This document shows positions 57,465 through 64,000 of a DNA stretch of 64,000 nucleotides, in pieces. The notes under the pieces were generated by a model. The model did no database searches, was not told the DNA's origin, and saw only the letters and a list, made by a program, of their open reading frames with translations. Within the stretch, counting starts at the first letter, position 1. The number at the start of each line of letters is the position of its first letter. The stretch is from Chromobacterium haemolyticum DSM 19808 (GTDB taxonomy: Bacteria > Pseudomonadota > Gammaproteobacteria > Burkholderiales > Chromobacteriaceae), in the NCBI RefSeq assembly GCF_000711885.1, contig NZ_JONK01000016.1, positions 1 through 64,000 on the forward strand, read 5' to 3'. A program made the translations under genes and the position numbers.

Positions 57465-58865
57465 CTAAAACTGGTAATAAATAAAGCCCGGAATGCCCGG
57501 CGGCGACACCACGATGATCAGCAAGGCGCAGCCGGCCAGCAAGCTGGGCTTGCCCCACCACGGCAGGCGGCCCAATTGGGCGATGCCGCGTTCGCAAGCC
57601 GCGCCCAGATAGGGCAGCGCGGCAAACGCCGCGGCGCTCAGCGCCAGGAAGCCCGGCGCGTTCAGCGTCAGTTCCTGATCGGTGCCGGCCATGGCTTCCA
57701 AGAAACTCCAGGCGTCTTCCAGCGACGCGGCGCGGAAAAACACCCAGGCCAGACAAACGTAATGGAAGGTCAGTAGGCGCGCCAGCCAGGTCAGCCGCCG
57801 CGACACAGCCTCCTTGCCAAGCAGCTTGTCTCCCAGATTCAAACCCACCACGCCCAAACCGTGCATGCCGCCCCACGCCAGGTATTTCAGGCTGGCGCCG
57901 TGCCACAGGCCGGACAACACCATGGCAAGCAGTAAATTGAGCTGGGCGCGGGCAAAGCCCAGCCTGTTGCCGCCCAAGGGAATATAGATGTAATCGCGAA
58001 TCCAACTGGACAGCGACATATGCCAGCGCCGCCAGAAATCGCGTAGATTGTGGGCCAGATACGGCGCGTCGAAATTGCGTGGCAACTGGATGCCCAGCAA
58101 CAACGCCAAGGCGGTGACCAGATCGGTATAGCCGGAGAAATCCAGATAGATCTGGAAGGCGTAGGCGTAGAACGCCGCCCAGACCTCCAGCGCGTGGTAG
58201 GTTTCCGGCGCGCTGAACACCGGGTCCACCCAGGCGCTGGCCAGCCAGCCGGCCAGCCACAGTTTTTTGGCCAGGGCCAGCACGATCAGCCCCAACGCGC
58301 GGTCCAGTTGCAAGATGTGGCGGCGTTCGCCGCTGCGCAACTGCTCCAGCAGACCGGTGGCCCGGCAGATAGGCCCGGCCAACAAAGTGGGGAAGAAAGC
58401 CAGGAACAGCCCCAGTTCCCTGGCCCGGGCGAAACGCAACTCGCCGCGGTACAAGGACACCAGATAACTGACCGATTGAAAAGTGTAAAAGGAGATGCCC
58501 ACCGGCATCAGGAAATCCACCGCCGGCAATATCGCCGCAATACCCAGCGCATGCAAAGCCGCTTGCGCGCTTTCACGGAAGAAGTCGAAATATTTGAATA
58601 CCGCCAGATTGCCCACCGCCATCAGCAGCCCCATGCGCAACCAGCGCTTGGGACGGACGGAATCAAGCATCCGCGACGATATCAGGGTCAATAACAGGGT
58701 ATAAACGGCCAGAATCAGCGCAAAACGCCAATCTAGCTTGGCATAAAAGGCGTAACTGCCCAATAACAGCAAACCATTCTGCCAATCCGTGCGCTTGCGG
58801 CACAGCCAATACAGGGCGAAAAAGGCGAGGAATGCCAGTGCGAACTCAATCGAAAGGTAACTCAT
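57465..58865 (-). CDS. MBOAT-family O-acetyltransferase (PacA/PatA/AlgI-like)
   Basis: A 466-residue multi-pass membrane O-acyltransferase. The conserved regions are PVGISFYTFQSVSYLV, YRGE, the RRWHMSLSSWIRDYIYIPLG motif and the catalytic-His segment LSGLWHGASLKYLAWGGMHG. It moves acetyl groups across the inner membrane for glycan O-acetylation. The start MSYLSIEF at 58865 matches family N-termini, but it stands only seven bases after the T-run of an upstream hairpin and has no ribosome site. The frame continues upstream to a TTG within the hairpin. Confidence 0.85.
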   Translation of the reverse strand: MSYLSIEFALAFLAFFALYWLCRKRTDWQNGLLLLGSYAFYAKLDWRFALILAVYTLLLTLISSRMLDSVRPKRWLRMGLLMAVGNLAVFKYFDFFRESAQAALHALGIAAILPAVDFLMPVGISFYTFQSVSYLVSLYRGELRFARARELGLFLAFFPTLLAGPICRATGLLEQLRSGERRHILQLDRALGLIVLALAKKLWLAGWLASAWVDPVFSAPETYHALEVWAAFYAYAFQIYLDFSGYTDLVTALALLLGIQLPRNFDAPYLAHNLRDFWRRWHMSLSSWIRDYIYIPLGGNRLGFARAQLNLLLAMVLSGLWHGASLKYLAWGGMHGLGVVGLNLGDKLLGKEAVSRRLTWLARLLTFHYVCLAWVFFRAASLEDAWSFLEAMAGTDQELTLNAPGFLALSAAAFAALPYLGAACERGIAQLGRLPWWGKPSLLAGCALLIIVVSPPGIPGFIYYQF

Positions 58866-58871
58866 ACAAAT

Positions 58872-58895
58872 AAAAAACGGCTCTGGCAAGAGCCG
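58872..58895 (-). terminator. Terminator after apaH, abutting the MBOAT start
   Basis: CGGCTCT-TGCC-AGAGCCG stem followed by a six-T run on the minus strand. It ends apaH transcription, but its T-run finishes within seven bases of the MBOAT ATG. Confidence 0.78.
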
Positions 58896-58970
58896 AGATT
58901 ATGACAGCCATAGGGCCCGGCTGACTATGGCTTGCCAATATTTTATTTACAGCGCCGCCGCCAATATTCT

Positions 58971-59792
58971 TTACGCGGTTATTTCGCGATATGCGGAACA
59001 CGGCAAGGAAAATAAAGCTTGGTCGCCCAAACGCATCGCGGTCAGGCTGCCGCCCCACAAACAACCGGAGTCGATAGCCGCCACATCGTCGGTGATATGC
59101 ACGCCCAGCGCAGACCAATGGCCGCAGATAATGGGCATCTCGCCTTGCCAGCGTCCCGGCGCCTCGAACCAGGGCGTCAGGCCGGCCGGTGCGTTCTCCA
59201 GCTCGCCCTTATAATTAAGATCGATCTCTCCGTCGCGGTTCAAGAAACGCATCCGGGTCATCGCGTTGACGATCACGCGCAAACGGTCCGAACCGCGCAG
59301 CTCCTCGTTCCAGCGCGTCGGCCGGTTGCCGTACAAACGCGACAGGAATTCACGATGCCTGGGACCGGACAGCCCGGCTTCCACTTCCTCCGCCAGGTCC
59401 AGCGCGCGATCTATGCTCCACTCCGGCAGCAGCCCAGCGTGCACCATCGCGTAGCCCTGGCCGGCTATCATCATTGGCTGACAGCGCAGCCAATCCAGCA
59501 GGACCTTGCCATCGGCGGCGTTGAGGATGTCCAGCACCGTATCGCTGCGGTGCAGTTTGCCGAAGCCCTCGGACACCGCCAGCAAATGCAGATCGTGGTT
59601 GCCCAACACGATCTCGACATGATCCTGATGCTGGAACACCCAGCGCAGGACTTCCAGCGACTGCGGCCCGCGATTGACCAAATCTCCCGTCAACCACAAA
59701 GTATCCTTGCCGGGATTGAAATCGATTTGCCGCAGCAACTGCTGAAACGGCTGGAAACACCCTTGAATGTCGCCAATAGCGTAGATGGCCAT
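58971..59792 (-). CDS. apaH: Bis(5'-nucleosyl)-tetraphosphatase, symmetrical
   Basis: A 273-residue calcineurin-like phosphoesterase. MAIYAIGDIQGC, LWLTGDLVNRGPQS and VLGNHDLHLLA are the metal-binding motifs. It splits Ap4A into two ADP and decaps Np4-capped RNA. ATG 59792 is used because it matches the family start and has GGGGTG upstream. It is divergent from rep. Confidence 0.95.
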   Translation of the reverse strand: MAIYAIGDIQGCFQPFQQLLRQIDFNPGKDTLWLTGDLVNRGPQSLEVLRWVFQHQDHVEIVLGNHDLHLLAVSEGFGKLHRSDTVLDILNAADGKVLLDWLRCQPMMIAGQGYAMVHAGLLPEWSIDRALDLAEEVEAGLSGPRHREFLSRLYGNRPTRWNEELRGSDRLRVIVNAMTRMRFLNRDGEIDLNYKGELENAPAGLTPWFEAPGRWQGEMPIICGHWSALGVHITDDVAAIDSGCLWGGSLTAMRLGDQALFSLPCSAYREITA

Positions 59793-59921
59793 ATGCACCC
59801 CATAAGTGGCGGATCGATCTGAGATGTCATCCGCGGATAGCGCCATGATACCGCATGCTACAATGCACTGGCTGAGTTACCGATTTACTGCGCCCTGCCG
59901 GGCCCCTTCCCCCATACCGCC

Positions 59922-61937
59922 ATGTCCGCTCCCTTGCTCAATCCGCCGCAACGCGCGGCGATCCAGTATCTTGACGGCGCCTTGCTGGTGCTTGCCGGCG
60001 CAGGTTCCGGCAAAACCCGAGTCATCACCTTCAAGATTTCGCACCTGATCCGCGAAGGCGGCATCAATGCGCGCAATATCGCCGCCATCACCTTCACCAA
60101 CAAGGCCGCGCGCGAGATGCTGGAACGGGTGGGCAAACTGATGACGCCGGCGGAAATCCGCGGCATCACCGTATCCACTTTCCACTCTCTGGGCATGCAA
60201 ATGCTGCGCCAGGAAGCGCCGCACCTGGGCTATAAACCGCAATTCTCCATTCTCGACGCCTTTGACGCCGGCAAGATCATCTCCGACATTCTGAAAACCA
60301 CCTCAAAGGATGAGGTGCGCAAGGTGCAGAGCCAGATCTCACTATGGAAGAACGATCTGAAAACACCGGACCAGATGCTGCTGGAGGCTCAGGGCGAATG
60401 GGAAAGCATATGCGCCACCACGTATGTGGCCTATCAAGACACTTTGAGCGCCTACCAGGCGATGGACTTCGACGACCTGATCCGCCTGCCGGTGCAACTG
60501 TTCCAGAGTAATGAAGAAGTGCTGCAGAAGTGGCAGCACAAGCTGCGCTACCTGCTGATAGACGAATACCAGGACACCAACACCTGCCAATACCAGCTGG
60601 TCAAGCTGCTGACCGGCCTGCGCGGCATGTTCACCGCGGTGGGCGACGACGACCAGTCCATCTACGCTTGGCGCGGCGCCAATATGGAAAACCTGAGGCT
60701 GCTGCAAAGCGACTTCCCCAAGCTCAAGGTCATCAAGCTGGAGCAGAACTACCGCTCCACCGCCCGGATCCTGCGCGCGGCCAACTCGGTGATCTCCAAC
60801 AACCCCAAGCTGTTCGAGAAACAACTGTGGAGCGAACTGGGCCTGGGCGAACCCATCCACGTGGTTCAATGCAAGGACGAAGAGCACGAGGCTGAGACCG
60901 TGGTGCAAAGGCTGTTGGCGCATAAATTCGAATACCGCACCGAGTTCAAGGACTACGCCATCCTCTATCGCGGCAACTACCAGGCGCGCATCTTCGAACA
61001 AGCCTTGCGCAACCAACGCATTCCTTACCAGATGGCCGGCGGCCAGAGTTTTTTCGACAAGCCGGAAATCAAAGACATGCTGGCTTATATGCGCTTGATC
61101 GCCAATCCCAACGACGACCCGGCCTTCATCCGCGCGCTGACCACGCCCAAGCGCGGCGTAGGCGCCACCACGCTGGAACGTCTGGGCGCCTGGGCCGGCG
61201 AACGCGGCAAGAGCCTGTTCGCCTGCGCCCATGAAGAGGGTTTCCGCCTGCAAGTGCAAAAAGCCCAACTCGAGCCGTTGGAACAGTTCTGCGACTTCAT
61301 CGCCAACCTGCAATACCGCGCCACCCGAGAGGACGGCGGCCCGCTGGCGATGGAGATGATGCAGGCCATAGGCTACGAAGCCTGGCTTTACGATAGCGAG
61401 GACAGCCCGCGCATCGCCGAAACCAAGTGGAAAAACATCCTGGAAATGGTGAGCTGGCTCAGCCGCAAAGGCGAGGACAGCGGCAAGAATCTGGTGGAGC
61501 TGACCCAGACCATCGCGCTGATCACCATGCTGGAAGGCCGCGAGGAAGGCGAGGTGGACGCGGTGAAGATGTCCACGCTGCACGCGTCCAAGGGCCTGGA
61601 ATACCCTTACGTGTTCCTGGTAGGCACCGAGGAAGGCATCCTGCCCCACAGCGAATCGGTGGACAACGGCATGGTGGAGGAAGAGCGCCGGCTGATGTAC
61701 GTCGGCATCACCCGCGCACAGCGCATGCTGACGCTCACCTATTGCGTCAAGCGCAAACGCGCCGGCGAATGGCAGTTTGTCGAGCCGTCGCGCTTTATCT
61801 CCGAGATCAACGGCGATGATCTGCGCCACTTCGGCAAACCCGGCGCCGAACCCATCGTCAGCAAAACCGAGGGCAAATCGCGGTTGGCCAGCCTCAGCGC
61901 CATGCTGGCCAACAAGGAGAAACCGGCGGATTCATGA
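59922..61937 (+). CDS. rep: ATP-dependent DNA helicase Rep
   Basis: A 671-residue UvrD/Rep superfamily 1A helicase of typical Rep length. Motif I is LAGAGSGKTRVITF, motif Ia is AITFTNKAAREM, motif II is LLIDEYQDTN, motif III is VGDDDQSIYAWRGA, motif IV is EQNYRSTARIL and motif VI is YVGITRAQ. It helps forks pass protein obstacles. The start ATG 59922 has no strong ribosome site. Confidence 0.95.
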   Translation: MSAPLLNPPQRAAIQYLDGALLVLAGAGSGKTRVITFKISHLIREGGINARNIAAITFTNKAAREMLERVGKLMTPAEIRGITVSTFHSLGMQMLRQEAPHLGYKPQFSILDAFDAGKIISDILKTTSKDEVRKVQSQISLWKNDLKTPDQMLLEAQGEWESICATTYVAYQDTLSAYQAMDFDDLIRLPVQLFQSNEEVLQKWQHKLRYLLIDEYQDTNTCQYQLVKLLTGLRGMFTAVGDDDQSIYAWRGANMENLRLLQSDFPKLKVIKLEQNYRSTARILRAANSVISNNPKLFEKQLWSELGLGEPIHVVQCKDEEHEAETVVQRLLAHKFEYRTEFKDYAILYRGNYQARIFEQALRNQRIPYQMAGGQSFFDKPEIKDMLAYMRLIANPNDDPAFIRALTTPKRGVGATTLERLGAWAGERGKSLFACAHEEGFRLQVQKAQLEPLEQFCDFIANLQYRATREDGGPLAMEMMQAIGYEAWLYDSEDSPRIAETKWKNILEMVSWLSRKGEDSGKNLVELTQTIALITMLEGREEGEVDAVKMSTLHASKGLEYPYVFLVGTEEGILPHSESVDNGMVEEERRLMYVGITRAQRMLTLTYCVKRKRAGEWQFVEPSRFISEINGDDLRHFGKPGAEPIVSKTEGKSRLASLSAMLANKEKPADS

Positions 61938-62257
61938 AGGCGCCGGCGACGCAGGCGAGAACTTGCTTCCGCGCCGACGGTCTATACCGGCCGCCAAAAA
62001 GAAAATGGCGCCAGCGGCGCCATATGAAGAATGAGGAACATCTCTGGGTGAAGCGAAAGTGGAAGCCCACTGAATCCCCACACCAAGCCGCGAAGCGCCT
62101 GACGCTTCACGACCTAAACAGATGAAGCCATCATGCACTATGCGCCTCCGAAGGGCACCTGTCCCTTCTTACAGCGGGGTTTTGTTGACATAGCACATTG
62201 CCATTTCATCCGGCAGAAATTTCCCAAAAAACATAGAAATCCTCGCTTTTAGGCGAT
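61938..62257. other. Gene-free region after rep
   Basis: No recognisable gene. A TGGCGCCAGCGGCGCCA hairpin is near 62007-62023 without a T-run. A 63-codon plus-strand frame starting at 61934 overlaps the rep stop by ATGA but has no family resemblance. The last part is AT-richer, and a strong terminator follows at 62258. Confidence 0.5.
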
Positions 62258-62291
62258 AAAAAACGCCTTGCGGTATTGCAAGGCGTTTTTT
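62258..62291. terminator. Bidirectional rho-independent terminator
   Basis: AAAAAACGCCTTGC/GCAAGGCGTTTTTT stem with a six-base loop. It lies between rep and the convergent cytochrome c gene and fits both strands. Confidence 0.9.
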
Positions 62292-62309
62292 GCTGCGCTG
62301 ATCAGCCGA

Positions 62310-63053
62310 TTATTTGGAATTATTCACCATGTACTCGACAGCAGAGCGGAACTCGGCGTCGCTGCCGGTGTAACCGCCTTTGGCCGGCATCGCGTTCAAG
62401 CCCTTGATGCCGATCTTGACCACTTCGTCCAGGCCCGGCTTCAGACGCACGGCCCAGGCCGCCTTGTCGCCGAACTTAGGCGCGCCGGCGATGCCTGCCG
62501 CGTGGCAGGCCATGCACACGCTGTCGTAGATCTTCTTGCCCACCACGGCCGGATCGGCCGCCGCGGCCGCGCCGCCAGCGCCGCCCACCGGCGGCTCAGT
62601 GAACTTTCCGCCCGCGGAGTTGCCCATATAGGCTACCGCGCGCTTCACTTCGTCATCGCTCAAGTCGGTTGCGCCGCCCTTGGCCGGCATCGCGTTGAAG
62701 CCCTGCAGCGCGTGCTGGGTCAACATGTCCCAGCCTTTGGCGATGCGCGAGCCCCAAGCGGCGGTGTCGCCAAACTTGGGCGAGCCGGCGAGGCCGGTGC
62801 CGTGACAGGAGATACAGATGCCTTTATATACCTGTTCGCCAGTGCGCATTCCCGGAGGCGCGTCGCTGGCCTTGGCTTCGCCGACCGGTTTCAGGCGAGA
62901 CGCGACGGCCTCCTTGGTCATTACTTCGGCATCCACGTTGTAACCGCTGGTGGCCAGCTTGGCCAGAAGCCAAATTGCCACCACAAGAAAGACAACGACG
63001 CCAACCAGCACTTTGATGACCTGGCCGGGAGCCATTCCGTTCTCATTACTCAT
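62310..63053 (-). CDS. Membrane-anchored dihaem cytochrome c (c5-type)
   Basis: A 247-residue cytochrome with one N-terminal membrane anchor (about residues 12-32) and two class I haem domains. The haem sites are CISCH (Cys80, Cys83, His84) and CMACH (Cys180, Cys183, His184). Each domain has its own axial-Met motif NAMPAKGG. The two domains are joined by a Gly/Ala-rich linker and look like an internal duplication. It should carry electrons in the periplasm toward a terminal oxidase or reductase. A good promoter lies upstream. Confidence 0.92.
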   Translation of the reverse strand: MSNENGMAPGQVIKVLVGVVVFLVVAIWLLAKLATSGYNVDAEVMTKEAVASRLKPVGEAKASDAPPGMRTGEQVYKGICISCHGTGLAGSPKFGDTAAWGSRIAKGWDMLTQHALQGFNAMPAKGGATDLSDDEVKRAVAYMGNSAGGKFTEPPVGGAGGAAAAADPAVVGKKIYDSVCMACHAAGIAGAPKFGDKAAWAVRLKPGLDEVVKIGIKGLNAMPAKGGYTGSDAEFRSAVEYMVNNSK

Positions 63054-63094
63054 TACGAGCCTCGCCTGGAATTAATGACATTTAAAATAGGATA

Positions 63095-63123
63095 ATTATA
63101 CGGTAAGCCTGAAGGCAAGGCAA
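63095..63123 (-). promoter_or_regulatory. Sigma-70 promoter of the cytochrome c gene
   Basis: On the minus strand TTGCCT and a perfect TATAAT are separated by 17 bases, about 40 bases before ATG 63053. Confidence 0.6.
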
Positions 63124-63133
63124 AACCATACAC

Positions 63134-63163
63134 TGGACTCGGGTAAGGAAGTTGCGCTATGAT
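63134..63163 (+). promoter_or_regulatory. Candidate promoter of tRNA-Arg
   Basis: TGGACT and TATGAT are separated by 18 bases. The -10 box is followed by a GC-rich discriminator (GCGGGCC), typical of stringently controlled tRNA promoters, about 28 bases before the tRNA. Confidence 0.5.
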
Positions 63164-63190
63164 GCGGGCCTGCCTCAAAGCAAGCACAGC

Positions 63191-63267
63191 GCACCCGTAG
63201 CTCAGTTGGATAGAGTGTCAGTTTCCGAAGCTGAAGGTCACAGGTTCGATCCCTGTCGGGTGCGCCA
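63191..63267 (+). tRNA. tRNA-Arg (anticodon CCG)
   Basis: A 77-base gene starting GCACCCGTAGCTCAGTTGG and ending in encoded CCA. The acceptor stem GCACCCG/CGGGTGC pairs fully. The anticodon arm TCAGT-TTCCGAA-GCTGA gives anticodon CCG (reads CGG), and the T-arm has GTTCGATCC. Confidence 0.96.
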
Positions 63268-63436
63268 CAACTCCTCGAATTTTTCTGTTTTTCCCGCTTT
63301 TCCCTATTATTTCCCACGCTTAACGTCAAAACCATGTTTTCGTCGAAACACGTCCTGCGCGGCCATGCTGCTCTAGCGTCGCCGCAATGAAAAAGCGGGC
63401 CGCCCACGCGTCCCGCTTCGCTCCATTCGTCTAGCC

Positions 63437-64000
63437 TCAGGCCAACGTGGCCATCGGCTCGGCGGCATCGTCGTCCTCTTCGCCGAGAAAGCCTCCGCTC
63501 TGGTGCGCCCACAGCCTCGAATACAACCCGCCCTTGGCCAACAGGCTGCGGTGATCGCCCTCTTCCACGATGCGCCCCTTGTCCAGCACGATCAGCCGGT
63601 CCATCGCCGCGATGGTGGACAAGCGGTGAGCGATAGCCACCACGGTTTTGCCTTCCATCAGCCGGTACAAGCTGCGCTGGATCGCAGCCTCCACTTCCGA
63701 ATCCAGCGCGCTGGTGGCTTCATCCAGCAACAGGATGGGCGCATCCTTCAACATCACCCTGGCGATGGCGATGCGCTGGCGCTGCCCGCCGGACAGCTTG
63801 ACCCCCCGCTCTCCTACATGGGCATCGTAAGCGCTGCGACCTTTCGGATCGGTCAAGGTCAGGATGAAGTCATGCGCCTCGGCGCGGCGCGCGGCCGCCT
63901 CCATCTCGGCGTCGCCGGCGTCCGGCCTGCCGTAGAGCAGGTTGTCGCGCACAGAGCGGTGCAACAAGGAAGTATCCTGCGTCACCATCCCCACCTGGGC
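63437..64000 (-). CDS. ABC exporter, C-terminal ATPase part (truncated by window end)
   Basis: The visible 188 or so residues are the end of an exporter ATPase domain: Q-loop in [10 protein letters not shown], signature [16 protein letters not shown], Walker [13 protein letters not shown], and switch His in AIAHRLSTI. The acidic tail [10 protein letters not shown] is unusual. The Walker A motif and any fused membrane domain lie beyond base 64000. The type resembles lipid/multidrug exporters of the MsbA class; substrate unknown. Confidence 0.9.
   Translation of the reverse strand, partial: AQVGMVTQDTSLLHRSVRDNLLYGRPDAGDAEMEAAARRAEAHDFILTLTDPKGRSAYDAHVGERGVKLSGGQRQRIAIARVMLKDAPILLLDEATSALDSEVEAAIQRSLYRLMEGKTVVAIAHRLSTIAAMDRLIVLDKGRIVEEGDHRSLLAKGGLYSRLWAHQSGGFLGEEDDDAAEPMATLA

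Noticed and set aside
60342-61829. 495-codon minus-strand frame
   Set aside because: It is antisense to rep, whose helicase motifs are complete.
61934-62125. 63-codon frame overlapping the rep stop by ATGA
   Set aside because: The overlap is suggestive, but the peptide is Arg/Lys-rich, contains the translation of a hairpin and matches nothing I know.
63096-63512. 138-codon minus-strand frame including DRTCDLQLRKL
   Set aside because: It reads through the antisense of tRNA-Arg; this peptide is a familiar false ORF product at tRNA genes.

Overview
The window looks like the chromosome of a betaproteobacterium of the order Neisseriales, most probably a Chromobacterium-like genus. The evidence is the lolB-ispE-tRNA(Gln)-prs-rplY-pth-ychF run, an MBOAT/SGNH/SGNH peptidoglycan O-acetylation type locus in the order known from Neisseria, a GC-rich housekeeping background and the type of gltB/gltD, rep, apaH and cytochrome c genes present. 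The assignment is inferred from gene content and order, not from a database search.

Layout. (1) 1-1207: an IS3-family insertion sequence with a broken orfA and an intact orfB, ending 28 bases past the last gene of a polysaccharide cluster. (2) 1236-23572: an AT-richer, single-strand (minus) O-antigen/heteropolysaccharide cluster, read from right to left: manC, ddhD, ddhA, ddhB, ddhC, a HpaI-type aldolase, a thiamine-diphosphate enzyme, an SDR, an acylating acetaldehyde dehydrogenase, a 4-hydroxy-2-oxovalerate-type aldolase, a second SDR, then wzx, two GT2 and wzy, two GT4 and wbaP. (3) 24253-30216: glutamate synthase gltD/gltB. (4) 30499-43906: mixed chromosomal genes (phospholipase D-like enzyme, Arg/Lys/Orn decarboxylase, an orphan sensor kinase lacking its phospho-accepting His, two LysE exporters, DUF488, GNAT, ferredoxin-NADP reductase, nitronate monooxygenase, trans-sulfuration enzyme, acyl-CoA synthetase). 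(5) 43955-46565: amino-acid ABC permease and binding protein, and an orphan Wzz chain-length regulator. (6) 46688-53235: the ychF-to-lolB housekeeping run with tRNA-Gln and a TPR lipoprotein. (7) 53313-64000: mutM, a PlsC acyltransferase, the O-acetylation locus, apaH, rep, a dihaem cytochrome c, tRNA-Arg and the 3' end of an ABC exporter that leaves the window.

The most interesting system is the sugar module at 11244-22107. DdhA-D should make CDP-4-keto-3,6-dideoxyglucose, but none of the usual finishing reductases (abequose, paratose, tyvelose or ascarylose type) is recognisable. Instead there is an acetolactate-synthase-like ThDP enzyme, as in yersiniose synthesis (YerE), two SDRs, and three genes of a kind normally seen in aromatic catabolism: an acylating aldehyde dehydrogenase and two pyruvate aldolases. 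I propose that these genes build a 4-hydroxy-2-oxo acid, which the ThDP enzyme decarboxylates and adds to C4 of the CDP-sugar, giving a branched higher-carbon sugar. WbaP would start the repeat unit on undecaprenyl phosphate, the GTs would extend it (mannose from ManC-derived GDP-mannose is likely), Wzx/Wzy would export and polymerise it, and the distant Wzz at 45.6 kb may set chain length.

A second item is a dispersed ~145-base inverted-repeat element present twice (36.3 and 55.0 kb), both times between the 3' ends of convergent genes.
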